Notes: generated by a model not told the origin, from the sequence alone. A DNA stretch of 23,187 nt from Alphaproteobacteria bacterium (GCA_022428185.1 JAKMCZ010000185.1:1-23187); one strand, 5' to 3'; positions 1 to 8,319 are shown, counted from the stretch's first letter. A program made the numbers and translations.

Positions 1-17
1 CTGTCGCCCGCCTCTGC

Positions 18-23
18 TATAAG
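18..23 (+). promoter_or_regulatory. -10 element of the SRP RNA promoter
   Basis: TATAAG lies inside GCTATAAG (16-23), which matches the alphaproteobacterial housekeeping -10 form GCTANAWC at seven of eight bases. It ends six bases before the first base of the SRP RNA stem at 30, so transcription would start exactly where the RNA structure predicts. The -35 element would fall off the left edge of the window. Confidence 0.6.
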
Positions 24-29
24 AAAGGG

Positions 30-125
30 GAGAGATTGGCGGCAGACGCATCCCTCGCCAACCGGGTCAGATCCGGAAGGAAGCAGCCCTAACGAGTTCG
101 GTGCGGGTTGCCTGTCCAGTCTCTC
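30..125 (+). ncRNA. ffs: Signal recognition particle 4.5S RNA (small bacterial SRP RNA)
   Basis: This is the RNA core of the signal recognition particle; with Ffh it targets nascent membrane proteins to FtsY and the translocon. The near-invariant SRP segment lies at 65-87: GGTCAG, ATCC, the GGAA tetraloop at 75-78, then GGAAGCAGCC. The ends close a ten-pair stem, GAGAGATTGG (30-39) with CCAGTCTCTC (116-125), containing one G-U pair, and inner helices such as GGCA (41-44) with TGCC (109-112) continue it. The total of about 96 nt fits the small proteobacterial form. One base (A at 71) differs from the usual G in GGTCAGGTCC. No intrinsic terminator is seen after 125, so transcripts may run on into dnaX 78 bases downstream, an adjacency known from other bacteria. 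Confidence 0.95.
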
Positions 126-203
126 ACTTCTCATGCCGCGGGCCAAACCGTTAAGGGGCCCCAGGGCGGCGATGATGATGTTATGCGACAAGTCGGGGTG
201 ATG

Positions 204-2198
204 ATGACACAAGAACCAGAAGACGATATGACACCCGACAATTTGGCTGACAATTCGGTTACCGATTCGCCCAGCAATACGGCAGATGAAACAGAAGCTC
301 AAGCGCCGGAGTTTTCCGATGATGCGCCGGGCTTTGACATGTTAGCCGACGCGGATAGCGATAACCAAACCGCCCCTGAAAATGCCGGTGGCGGCAGCTA
401 TCGTGTGCTGGCGCGCAAATATCGACCGCGCAATTTTGACGACCTCATCGGCCAAGAAGCCATGGTGCAAACGCTGACCAATGCGTTTGATTCAGGGCGC
501 ATCGCGCATGGCTTTATGCTGACCGGTGTGCGCGGTGTCGGTAAAACCACGACGGCGCGTATTTTGGCGCGCGCGCTGAATTATCAAACCGAGACTGTGA
601 GCGCACCCAGCATGGCGCTTAGCGAAGATGGCGTGCATTGCGCTGCGATTATGGATGGCAGTCATGTCGATGTGATTGAGATGGATGCCGCCTCGCGCAC
701 CGGCATTGGCGATATTCGCGAGATTATCGACAATGTGCGTTACACACCCAGCGCGGCGCGCTTCAAAGTCTACATTATTGACGAAGTGCATATGTTGTCC
801 AAAGCCGCTTTTAATGGGCTTTTGAAGACGCTTGAAGAACCGCCAGAACATGTAAAATTCATTTTTGCGACAACCGAAATTCGCCAAGTGCCGGTCACGG
901 TTCTGTCGCGCTGCCAGCGTTTTGATTTGCGCCGCCTGACCTCGGACGACACGCAAAGCCTGTTGGCGCGCACCTGCAAAGCCGAAAATGCCGGCCTGCC
1001 TGACGCGGCGTTAAAATTAATCGCGCGCGCTGCTGATGGCTCGGCGCGCGATGCACTTTCCTTGCTTGACCGCGCTTTGGCGCATATCGACCCGCAAGGC
1101 AATAGCGACGTTGATGAAGCGACCATGCGCGCGCTATTGGGCTTGGCCGACCGTGGACGCATATTCGATTTGTTTGACCTTATTATGGGCGGCAAGGTTT
1201 CTGACGCACTGGCTGAATTTGAGGCGCAATATGTCATGGGCGCGGATCCGGCGGTGATGTTGGCCGATATGGCGGAACTGACGCATTGGCTTACGCGGTT
1301 GAAATTCGTTCCTGCCGCGCAAGAAGATATCGCCTTTTCAGCGCAATTGCGCGAGCGCGGTGTCGCCGCTGCCGAGGCGTTGTCGACCCGCATTTTGTCG
1401 CGCGTCTGGCAGGTTTTACTGGTCGGTGCCGATGAGGTGGCGCGCGCCGGTAATGCCCGCGCTGCGGCTGAAATGGTATTGATACGGTTGGCACATTTGG
1501 CGGATATGCCAACGCCTGAAGAACTCATCAAGCAATATGATGCGGCCCCTGCATCTGCGCCCGCCGCTGCACAAAACAGTGCGCCGAGCGGTGCATCTAG
1601 TGGGCGCGCGCCGTCTGCTTCCGGCCCGGTGGGCAATGCGCCGATATCGGGTGCTTCAGCATCTACGTCAGCATCTGTTGTGCCAAATCAAATTTCAGAT
1701 GCGGCACCTCATCAGGCATCTCCTCAAGCTCTTGTACTGCAAAATTTTCAGGCATTGGTCGACTTGGCGAGCGAGAAACGCGATATCGGTCTTAAACATG
1801 CGTTGGAAAACGGCGTGCATTTGGTCGGCTTTGAAGCCGCTTTGGGCACGCGCGCCGGACGTATTGAATTGCGCTTGGCCGATGGGCAAGAAAATATAGC
1901 GCAAGATTTGACGCGCAAATTGCGCGAGTGGACGGGACAAAGCTGGGTTATTTCGCTGTCTCAAGAAGCGGGGGCTGAAACCATTGGCGCGTTGAAAAAG
2001 AGCTCGGCCGAGCGGCGCGAGGAATCGGCGCTCAAAGACCCTTTCGTGCAGGCGGCTCTGGCGGCGTTCCCAAAAGCTGAAATTGTTTCGATTAGCGAGT
2101 TTGACGTCGCGCTTGAGCAAAGTGGCGATATCGGAACTGACGAAGCCGGCGACATTGCCATTGATGAAGACAATAATAGCGATGAGAACGACGCTTAA
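204..2198 (+). CDS. dnaX: DNA polymerase III subunits gamma/tau
   Basis: This is the clamp-loader ATPase subunit that loads the sliding clamp and holds the replicative polymerases together. The AAA+ core begins at YRVLARKYRPRNFDDLIGQE. It has the Walker A motif GVRGVGKTTT near residue 107, the Walker B/DEVH segment in VYIIDEVHML near 190, sensor 1 in FATTE and the arginine-finger segment SRCQRFDLRR. An Ala/Ser/Pro-rich linker follows (about 1537-1720), then a tau-like C-terminal region. Of the four zinc-binding cysteines usual in DnaX only one remains (GVHC), a state I recall from other alphaproteobacteria. The reading frame is open back to a TTG at 108 inside the SRP RNA. I chose ATG 204 because GGGG (195-198) sits five bases upstream; ATG 201 and 183 are alternatives. 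About 65 acidic residues precede the core. The stop overlaps recR by one base (TAATG). Confidence 0.95.
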   Translation: MTQEPEDDMTPDNLADNSVTDSPSNTADETEAQAPEFSDDAPGFDMLADADSDNQTAPENAGGGSYRVLARKYRPRNFDDLIGQEAMVQTLTNAFDSGRIAHGFMLTGVRGVGKTTTARILARALNYQTETVSAPSMALSEDGVHCAAIMDGSHVDVIEMDAASRTGIGDIREIIDNVRYTPSAARFKVYIIDEVHMLSKAAFNGLLKTLEEPPEHVKFIFATTEIRQVPVTVLSRCQRFDLRRLTSDDTQSLLARTCKAENAGLPDAALKLIARAADGSARDALSLLDRALAHIDPQGNSDVDEATMRALLGLADRGRIFDLFDLIMGGKVSDALAEFEAQYVMGADPAVMLADMAELTHWLTRLKFVPAAQEDIAFSAQLRERGVAAAEALSTRILSRVWQVLLVGADEVARAGNARAAAEMVLIRLAHLADMPTPEELIKQYDAAPASAPAAAQNSAPSGASSGRAPSASGPVGNAPISGASASTSASVVPNQISDAAPHQASPQALVLQNFQALVDLASEKRDIGLKHALENGVHLVGFEAALGTRAGRIELRLADGQENIAQDLTRKLREWTGQSWVISLSQEAGAETIGALKKSSAERREESALKDPFVQAALAAFPKAEIVSISEFDVALEQSGDIGTDEAGDIAIDEDNNSDENDA

Positions 2199-2785
2199 TG
2201 GCCGGCGCCGAAATTGAAAATCTGGTGAAACTATTGGCTCGTCTGCCCGGGCTTGGCCCGCGCTCGGCGCGGCGCGCCGTGCTGCAAATGATGCGCCGCC
2301 GCGAAACCCTACTTGACCCGCTCAGCGAAGCGTTGATAACGGCGCGCGAAAAAATCGTCACCTGCACCCAATGCGGCAATATCGACACGCTGTCGCCCTG
2401 CACGATTTGCGCCGATATAAGGCGCGACGCGTCAGTGCTGTGTGTGGTTGAAGACGTTGGCGATTTATGGGCGCTGGAACGCGCGCAAGCGGTTAAAGGG
2501 CGTTATCACGTTTTGGGTGGCACGCTATCGGCGCTGGACGGTATCGGTCCCGATGACCTCAATCTTGGTGGCTTGCAGCAGCGCTGCGCCGATGAGGCGG
2601 TAAACGAAATCATTCTTGCGACCAATGCGACGGTGGAAGGGCAAACCACGGCGCATGTCATTACTGATATGCTGGCCGATATGGATGTCTCAGTCACGCG
2701 CTTGGCACATGGTGTGCCGGTCGGTGGTGAATTGGATTATCTCGATGATGGCACATTGCTGGCAGCGATGAAATCACGCCGCTAA
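2198..2785 (+). CDS. recR: Recombination protein RecR
   Basis: RecR acts with RecO (and RecF) to load RecA on gapped DNA in the RecFOR repair pathway. At 195 aa it has the normal length. An N-terminal helix-hairpin-helix (LARLPGLGPRSARR, residues 13-26) is followed by a C4 zinc finger with Cys56, Cys59, Cys68 and Cys71. A Toprim domain starting at CVVEDVGDLWALE (about 82-94) follows, with the family segment ILATNATVEGQTTA and a C-terminal GGELDYLDDGTL. Its ATG shares a base with the dnaX stop, so the two are translationally coupled. The ybaB/ebfC gene that usually separates dnaX and recR is not here. It converges on rmuC with only 10 bases between the stops and no terminator hairpin. Confidence 0.97.
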   Translation: MAGAEIENLVKLLARLPGLGPRSARRAVLQMMRRRETLLDPLSEALITAREKIVTCTQCGNIDTLSPCTICADIRRDASVLCVVEDVGDLWALERAQAVKGRYHVLGGTLSALDGIGPDDLNLGGLQQRCADEAVNEIILATNATVEGQTTAHVITDMLADMDVSVTRLAHGVPVGGELDYLDDGTLLAAMKSRR

Positions 2786-2795
2786 TCGCCCTATA

Positions 2796-3884
2796 TCAAT
2801 CTTCCAGCAAATCAGGATTGCTGTCGGCTTCGACCTCAAGCGAAGTTATTTTCTCGCCGCGTGAATTGATTTTTCGGCTTGAGGTTTCAATCTGCTCAAT
2901 ATCTTTTCCGGCCAAATTAAAATGGCTGCGTAATTTTCCGATCCGCTCATCGAGCCGCGTTACATCAACCAGAAGATTTTCGACCTCTTTTTGAATTAGC
3001 CCCGCTTGTTGGCGCATTTTCACATCGCGCATAATGGCGCGCACCGTGTTTAACGTGAGCGACATGGTGTTGGGTGAAACCGGATAGACGCGCAAGGCGC
3101 GGCACTTTTCAACCACATCAGGCAAACGCAAATGCAATTCTGAGAATATGCTTTCAGACGGCAAAAACATTAGCGCAGCGTCAGCCGTTTCGCCGGAGAT
3201 GATATATTTTCCGGCAATGTCCGTTGCATGTTTCAGCGTGTCGGTTTTCATTTGGGTGAGCGCGGCGCGCGTCTCAGCGTCGTCTTCAGCGGTGCGTAAT
3301 TTCTGATACGCTTCAAGCGGAAATTTACTGTCGACCACCACCGGCCCGGGCGGATTGGGCAGTCGGATAAGGCAATCGGCGCGCTTGCCATTGGACAGTG
3401 TATATTGAAACGCGTAGGCGCTCTCGGGCAGGCCGTCGGTGACAATGTCATTAAGCTGTGCTTCGCCAAATGCGCCGCGCGCCTGCTTATTGTCGAGAAT
3501 GTGCTGCAATTCGACGACTTGGCTGGAAAGCGTCGTGATTTCTTGCTGCGCTTTATCAATCAGCGACAATCTTTCGCCTAAATCGCCAAGCGACTTGGCG
3601 GTTTTCTCCCGGCTTTCGGTCAAATTGTCGGTCATATTTTTGCTCACCTGACCCAATTGTTCGGTCATGGTGCGCGCAAATTCGCCTTGCGTGCGTTCTT
3701 GGCTTTCGGCCAATGCGCCCAGACGACCGGCCAGCTGGCTTTGCTCATTGCGCATGGTATCGACCAGCGTCAGCATTTGCGCGCGCGCGTCATCATCGCC
3801 GTCAGTGCGACGCAAGATTGAGGCGATAACTATCCCGCCGCCCAAACCGACGACAAGCGCCAAAATAAGCCCTACCCATTCCAT
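2796..3884 (-). CDS. rmuC: DNA recombination protein RmuC
   Basis: RmuC is a membrane-anchored, nuclease-fold protein reported to limit recombination at inverted repeats; its biochemical activity is not settled. From ATG 3884 it is 362 aa. A transmembrane anchor (MEWVGLILALVVGLGGGIVIASIL) is followed by a long charged coiled-coil stretch (about residues 30-145) and then the RmuC domain with GAFGEAQL, VDSKFPLEAY and MFLPSESIFSEL. A longer frame to TTG 3932 is possible but adds a polar stretch before the anchor, which is unlike the family. No ribosome-binding site is seen, and TATACG (3889-3894) lies just ahead, so a leaderless message is possible. It is divergent from def. Confidence 0.93.
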   Translation of the reverse strand: MEWVGLILALVVGLGGGIVIASILRRTDGDDDARAQMLTLVDTMRNEQSQLAGRLGALAESQERTQGEFARTMTEQLGQVSKNMTDNLTESREKTAKSLGDLGERLSLIDKAQQEITTLSSQVVELQHILDNKQARGAFGEAQLNDIVTDGLPESAYAFQYTLSNGKRADCLIRLPNPPGPVVVDSKFPLEAYQKLRTAEDDAETRAALTQMKTDTLKHATDIAGKYIISGETADAALMFLPSESIFSELHLRLPDVVEKCRALRVYPVSPNTMSLTLNTVRAIMRDVKMRQQAGLIQKEVENLLVDVTRLDERIGKLRSHFNLAGKDIEQIETSSRKINSRGEKITSLEVEADSNPDLLED

Positions 3885-3913
3885 GAGGCGTATAGTGTGC
3901 TGATTCGGCTGGC

Positions 3914-3942
3914 TTGACGCTTGCGCCCGCAAGGCTTATCTC
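3914..3942 (+). promoter_or_regulatory. def promoter, predicted to give a leaderless mRNA
   Basis: TTGACG (3914-3919), a 17-base spacer and TATCTC (3937-3942). The expected start site, six to seven bases downstream, is the A of the def ATG at 3949, and there is no Shine-Dalgarno sequence. The spacer contains a perfect inverted repeat, CTTGC-GCCC-GCAAG (3920-3933), which could bind a regulator. A GATTC (GANTC, CcrM methylation type) lies at 3902-3906. Confidence 0.55.
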
Positions 3943-3948
3943 AAAGCA

Positions 3949-4548
3949 ATGACGATAAAACCGATTATCGAAGTGCCTGATGCACGTCTGAAAACCATTT
4001 CCAAGCCGGTGGACGGTGTTGGTGACGACACGCGCGCGCTAATGGACGATATGTTGGAGACCATGTATGCCGCCAATGGCATCGGCTTGGCAGCGATTCA
4101 AATCGGTGTGGCTGAGCGCATTATTGTGATGGATATTTCACCGTCCAACCGCAGCGAAGAGGCCGACAATGAAGACGATAGCGCGGATGAGAGCGAAGAA
4201 ACCGCCGAAGCCAAACGTTTACGCGCGTTGTTGAAAGATGAAGGCCCGCGTTTTTTCGTCAATCCTGAGATTGTTTGGACGGCAGACGAAACCCGCAATT
4301 ATCAAGAAGGGTGCCTGTCCGTGCCCGGATTTTATGATGATGTGGAGCGTCCGGCGCAATGCAAGGTCAAATTCCTCGATTATGACGGCAAGGCGCGCGA
4401 AATCGATTGTGACGGCTTGCTGGCGACTTGTCTTCAGCACGAAATGGATCATTTAAACGGCATTGTTTTTCTGGACCATTTATCGCGTCTGAAACGGCAA
4501 ATGGTGCTGAAAAAACTCAAGAAATCAGCCCAAACCGAGCGCGCCTAA
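3949..4548 (+). CDS. def: Peptide deformylase
   Basis: This metalloenzyme removes the formyl group from the N-terminal formyl-methionine of new proteins. All three family motifs are present: GIGLAAIQ (residues 44-51), EGCLSVP (120-126, metal ligand Cys122) and QHEMDH (163-168, ligands His164 and His168 and catalytic Glu165). Between the second strand and FVNPEIV it carries an unusual insert of roughly 30 residues (about 65-97) dominated by Asp, Glu and Ser. This makes the protein 199 aa, where bacterial enzymes are usually about 170. The gene opens the def-fmt-truA operon. The start follows from alignment with the family (IKPIIEVPDARL) and from the promoter position. Confidence 0.96.
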   Translation: MTIKPIIEVPDARLKTISKPVDGVGDDTRALMDDMLETMYAANGIGLAAIQIGVAERIIVMDISPSNRSEEADNEDDSADESEETAEAKRLRALLKDEGPRFFVNPEIVWTADETRNYQEGCLSVPGFYDDVERPAQCKVKFLDYDGKAREIDCDGLLATCLQHEMDHLNGIVFLDHLSRLKRQMVLKKLKKSAQTERA

Positions 4549-4580
4549 GGGCGTTTCAAGCAAGTTTGAGCGAGGTCGCC

Positions 4581-5504
4581 ATGCGTCGGAAAATCATCTT
4601 TATGGGAACGCCCGAATTTGCCGTGCCTGCCTTTGAGGCGGTTCGGGCCGCACACGATGTGGCGGCGGTTTATACCCGCCCACCTGCCAAGCAGGGGCGC
4701 GGCATGCAATTGACCCCGTCGCCCGTGCATCAGGCAGCAGCAGCGGCAGGCATTGAGGTGTTCACGCCGTCCACATTGAAAGATGAAAATGAATTGGAGC
4801 GCTTCAAACAGTTAAAGCCCGAGCTGGCTGTCGTCGTCGCCTATGGCATGATTTTGCCGCAAAGCTGGCTCGATGTTCCGCAATTAGGCTGCTGGAATAT
4901 TCACGCCTCGTTGTTGCCGCGCTGGCGCGGTGCGGCGCCGATACAGCGCGCCATCATGGCGGGTGACGGGGAAACCGGCATTGCGATTATGCAAATGGAA
5001 GCCGGTTTAGACACCGGCCCTGTGTTGTTGGAAAAACGATTGCCGATAGAGGCAAGCGATAATGCCGCCGGCCTGACCGATAAATTGGCGCGCTTGGGCG
5101 GCATAGCGATTGGCGAAGCACTGGCAGCGGACGAATTGACGCCGCAAGCGCAAGCCGATAGCGGCATCACCTATGCCGAGAAAATTGACAAGCGCGAAGC
5201 GCGGCTCGATTTCACCCGCTCGGCTGACGCATTGGACGCGCATATTCGTGGGCTGTCGCCGTTTCCGGGCGCTTGGTTTTCGGTTGACGGCAAGCGGGTC
5301 AAAGTATTGGCCGCCAAGCCAATAGCGCGCGACGGAACGCCCGGCATGGTGGGCGATAATGCATCTGATGGGCACGCCGTGATATTTTGCGGCAGCGGCG
5401 CGCTTGAATTACTGCAAGTGCAACTGGCCGGTAAATCGGCAATTAGCGGTGCGGATTTTATGCGCGGGCGCGGCCTCAAGGCCGGTCAGAAGCTTGACCT
5501 GTAA
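4581..5504 (+). CDS. fmt: Methionyl-tRNA formyltransferase
   Basis: Fmt formylates initiator Met-tRNA using 10-formyl-tetrahydrofolate, the step that def later reverses. From ATG 4581 it is 307 aa, close to the family norm. The N-terminal KIIFMGTPEFAVPAF is diagnostic. The folate-binding and catalytic segment has Asn107 and His109 in NIHASLLPRWRGAAPIQRA, and Asp144 in GLDTGP. A C-terminal domain (ISGADFMRGRGLKAGQKL) completes it. The start is set by GAGG (4572-4575) five bases upstream; the frame is open farther back to 4428, inside def, but that part is not Fmt-like. It lies 32 bases after def, and its stop overlaps truA by one base (TAATG). Confidence 0.97.
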   Translation: MRRKIIFMGTPEFAVPAFEAVRAAHDVAAVYTRPPAKQGRGMQLTPSPVHQAAAAAGIEVFTPSTLKDENELERFKQLKPELAVVVAYGMILPQSWLDVPQLGCWNIHASLLPRWRGAAPIQRAIMAGDGETGIAIMQMEAGLDTGPVLLEKRLPIEASDNAAGLTDKLARLGGIAIGEALAADELTPQAQADSGITYAEKIDKREARLDFTRSADALDAHIRGLSPFPGAWFSVDGKRVKVLAAKPIARDGTPGMVGDNASDGHAVIFCGSGALELLQVQLAGKSAISGADFMRGRGLKAGQKLDL

Positions 5505-6280
5505 TGCGCTATCGACTGACCATAGAATATGACGGCACGCCTTATGTCGGTTGGCAAAGCCAGCGCGAGGGCGGGGCGGTGCAAGATGCGCTGAATATGG
5601 CGGTGCGCGAATTTTGTGGCGAAACCGCCAATTTGTTTGGTGCCGGGCGCACCGATACCGGTGTGCATGCGCGTGGGCAGGTGGCGCATCTCGACCTTGA
5701 AAGCGCGCCGACCCCCGACAAGCTAATGGGCGGGTTAAATTATCATTTGAAGCCGCAACCCGTAGCCATAATCGCGGCGGCCTATGCGAGCGATGATTTC
5801 GATGCGCGTTTTTCGGCCATTCAGCGCCATTATGAATACCGCATCTTATCGCGTCGCGCCGTGCCCGCACTCGACCGCCAGCGCGTTTGGTTTGTGCCCC
5901 AAAAACTGGATTTGTCGGCCATGCAGGCGGCGTCGGCGCATTTCGTCGGCAAGCATGACTTCACCACGTTTCGTTCGGTGCATTGTCAGGCCAAATCGCC
6001 GGTCAAGACGCTGGCATCGCTGTCAATCACCAAGGCCGGTGATGAATTTCGTATCAGCGCTGCCGCGCCATCTTTTTTGCACAATCAGGTGCGCTCTCTG
6101 GCAGGCGGGTTAAAGCATGTCGGCGAAGGTAAATGGATGCCCGATGATGCGCGCGCTGCGCTGGTTGCTTGCGACCGCGCGCAATGTCCGCCCGTCGCGC
6201 CGGCTTGCGGGCTCACATTTATGCAGGTTGATTATCCTGAAGACAGCTTGGCTGCGCCAGATGTAAATCAGGCGAAATAG
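5504..6280 (+). CDS. truA: tRNA pseudouridine(38-40) synthase
   Basis: TruA isomerises uridines 38-40 in the anticodon arm of many tRNAs. At 258 aa it is full length. The catalytic aspartate is Asp51 in GAGRTDTGVHARGQVAH. Other family segments are YRLTIEYDGTPYVGWQ at the N terminus, FSAIQRHYEYRI, and the C-terminal FLHNQVRSLAGGL. It is coupled to fmt by a one-base overlap and is the last gene of the def operon. Its 3' end overlaps the end of dapE on the other strand by 13 bases. Confidence 0.97.
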   Translation: MRYRLTIEYDGTPYVGWQSQREGGAVQDALNMAVREFCGETANLFGAGRTDTGVHARGQVAHLDLESAPTPDKLMGGLNYHLKPQPVAIIAAAYASDDFDARFSAIQRHYEYRILSRRAVPALDRQRVWFVPQKLDLSAMQAASAHFVGKHDFTTFRSVHCQAKSPVKTLASLSITKAGDEFRISAAAPSFLHNQVRSLAGGLKHVGEGKWMPDDARAALVACDRAQCPPVAPACGLTFMQVDYPEDSLAAPDVNQAK

Positions 6281-7434
6281 CCGTCCAAGAGTTTTTCATA
6301 AATTTTTGCAAGCTGGCGAATATCATCAACCGGCACATGCTCATCGACTTTGTGCATGGTCTTGCCGACCAGCCCGAACTCAACGACGCGGGTGATGTTT
6401 TTGATGAAGCGGGCATCTGAAGTGCCGCCTGAGGTCGATAAAGTCGGCGCGCGTCCGGTCACTTCTTCCACCGCCGCGCTCAGCGTTTCAACAAATGGGC
6501 CAGGCTCGGTCAAAAAGCAATCGCCAGTATGCGCCAAATCCAACTCATAGCCTGCCGGACCGGCCGCCTCATCAAGGCGCGCGCCAATCCAAGCACTTAT
6601 TTTATCGGCGTCCCAGTGGTCATTATAGCGAATGTTAAAACGGCCTTCGGCGGCTGCCGGAATGACATTGGTCGCTTGATTGGCGACATCGATGCTGGTG
6701 ATTTCGAGATTTGATGGCTGGAAATGGTCTGACCCATCATCAAGCGTCGCGGCAGCCAAATGCGCCATTATTTGAACCAATTGCGGCACCGGGTTTTCGG
6801 CCAAATGCGGATAGGCGACATGGCCTTGCGTGCCGTTTACCGTCACCACGCCATTGACCGAGCCGCGTCGTCCGATTTTTATCATATCGCCCAGCACGTC
6901 AGGGTTGGTTGGCTCACCGACGACGCAATCATCGATAATCTCGCCCTGTTCTTCTAGCCAGCCCAACATTTTTCGGGTGCCGTTAATGCTCGGGCCTTCT
7001 TCATCGCCGGTAATCAAAAAAGAAATGGAGCCTGCGGTTTCTTGGCTCGCACAATGAGCAGCAGCAGCAGCGACAAAGGCGGCAATCGCGCCTTTCATAT
7101 CGGCTGCGCCGCGTCCCCAGAGGGCTTGGTCGCGTATCGCGCCGCTAAACGGGTCGTCCTGCCAATCATCTGTTGCGCCGACCGGCACAACATCTGTGTG
7201 ACCGGCAAAACAAATATGCGGGCCTTGTGTGCCCAGTCGCGCATAAAGATTATCGACCGGTGCCGTGCCGGTTTCTTCAAACGGCAATCTGGTGCAGCGA
7301 AAACCGAGACCGGTCAAAACCTGTTGCAATAAATCAAGCGCGCCCGCCTCGGCCGGCGTGACCGAAGGGCAGCGAATGAGTTGCGCGGCAAGTTCGACAG
7401 GGTCGATGTTTGCAGGGGTGGAGGTGTCGCTCAT
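6268..7434 (-). CDS. dapE: Succinyl-diaminopimelate desuccinylase
   Basis: DapE hydrolyses N-succinyl-LL-diaminopimelate to LL-diaminopimelate and succinate, in the lysine and peptidoglycan precursor pathway. At 388 aa it is a typical M20 dinuclear zinc hydrolase. Ligands are visible at His79 and Asp81 (FAGHTDVVP), Asp112 (GAADMKG), Glu145-Glu146 (GDEEG, general base and ligand) and Glu174 (GEPT), with a C-terminal histidine in KTMHKVDEHV. The substrate-binding and dimerisation segment GRRGSVNGVVTVNGTQGHVAYP is intact. It starts nine bases after the dapD stop and is co-transcribed with it. Its end overlaps truA by 13 bases. Confidence 0.96.
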   Translation of the reverse strand: MSDTSTPANIDPVELAAQLIRCPSVTPAEAGALDLLQQVLTGLGFRCTRLPFEETGTAPVDNLYARLGTQGPHICFAGHTDVVPVGATDDWQDDPFSGAIRDQALWGRGAADMKGAIAAFVAAAAAHCASQETAGSISFLITGDEEGPSINGTRKMLGWLEEQGEIIDDCVVGEPTNPDVLGDMIKIGRRGSVNGVVTVNGTQGHVAYPHLAENPVPQLVQIMAHLAAATLDDGSDHFQPSNLEITSIDVANQATNVIPAAAEGRFNIRYNDHWDADKISAWIGARLDEAAGPAGYELDLAHTGDCFLTEPGPFVETLSAAVEEVTGRAPTLSTSGGTSDARFIKNITRVVEFGLVGKTMHKVDEHVPVDDIRQLAKIYEKLLDGYFA

Positions 7435-7443
7435 CAGTTTATC

Positions 7444-8271
7444 CTAATCGCGCAACAGCTCATTGACCGAGGTTTTTTTGCGCGTTTGAGCATCGACGGT
7501 TTTGACAATCACGGCGCAAGCAAGGCTTGGTCCGCCATCTTCAGCAGGCAAAGTGCCCGGCACGACAACGGCATAGGGCGGCACTTCACCGCGATAAATC
7601 TGGCCGCTGGCGCGGTCGACGATTTTGGTTGAACCGGAAATAAACACACCCATAGACAAAACCGCGCCTTCGCGCACAATCACGCCTTCGGCAACTTCCG
7701 AACGAGCGCCGATAAAGCACTCATCTTCAATAATGACGGGCCCGGCTTGTAACGGTTCCAACACGCCACCAATCCCTGCGCCGCCTGAAATATGTACATT
7801 CTTTCCGATTTGCGCGCATGAGCCGACAGTCGCCCATGTGTCGACCATCGTGCCGCTATCGACATAGGCACCCAAATTGACAAAGCTCGGCATCAACACC
7901 ACGCCCGGCGCGATATAGGCCGAGCGGCGCACCACGCAATTTGGCACAGCGCGGAAACCGGCAGCACCAAATTCGTCAGCCCCCCAGCCATCAAATTTGG
8001 ACGGCACTTTGTCCCACCAGCTCGTGCCCTGCGGGCCGCCGGGTTGGGGTTGCATATCATTAAGACGAAAAGACAGCAGAACCGCTTTTTTCAGCCATTG
8101 ATTGACCTGCCAATCGCCATTGGTTTTTTCGGCGACGCGAAGTTGGCCGCTATCCAGCGCGGCGAGTGCGCCATTGACGGCGACACGCACATCGCCTGTC
8201 GTCGCGGTGGAGACATTATCAATATCGTCAAACGCCGCATTGATATGCTGCTGCATGGTTTCATTATCCAT
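7444..8271 (-). CDS. dapD: 2,3,4,5-tetrahydropyridine-2,6-dicarboxylate N-succinyltransferase
   Basis: DapD transfers succinyl from succinyl-CoA to tetrahydrodipicolinate, two steps before DapE. At 275 aa it matches the family. The N-terminal helical domain is followed by a left-handed beta-helix of hexapeptide repeats (about residues 105-215: VRRSAYIAPGVVLMPSFVNL, then GTMVDTWATVGSCAQIGKNV and GGVLEPLQAGPVIIEDECFI) and the C-terminal VKTVDAQTRKKTSVNELLRD. The start at ATG 8271 has AGAGGG 8 bases upstream. It has its own promoter and is followed directly by dapE, which confirms the succinylase branch of lysine synthesis. Confidence 0.97.
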   Translation of the reverse strand: MDNETMQQHINAAFDDIDNVSTATTGDVRVAVNGALAALDSGQLRVAEKTNGDWQVNQWLKKAVLLSFRLNDMQPQPGGPQGTSWWDKVPSKFDGWGADEFGAAGFRAVPNCVVRRSAYIAPGVVLMPSFVNLGAYVDSGTMVDTWATVGSCAQIGKNVHISGGAGIGGVLEPLQAGPVIIEDECFIGARSEVAEGVIVREGAVLSMGVFISGSTKIVDRASGQIYRGEVPPYAVVVPGTLPAEDGGPSLACAVIVKTVDAQTRKKTSVNELLRD

Positions 8272-8319
8272 CGATTGACCCTCTTAGCTTCAAAAACATG
8301 TTTAACGGCCTTTGGGCGG

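Noticed and set aside
492..1636. Long minus-strand open frames inside dnaX (154 and 288 codons)
   Set aside because: Both are antisense to a strongly conserved coding region and have low-complexity or arginine/serine-biased composition typical of shadow frames.
1983..2010. AAA-AAG in dnaX as a programmed -1 frameshift for gamma
   Set aside because: The seven-base slippery site is incomplete (G in place of the first A) and lies near the C terminus, not at the domain boundary where gamma normally ends.
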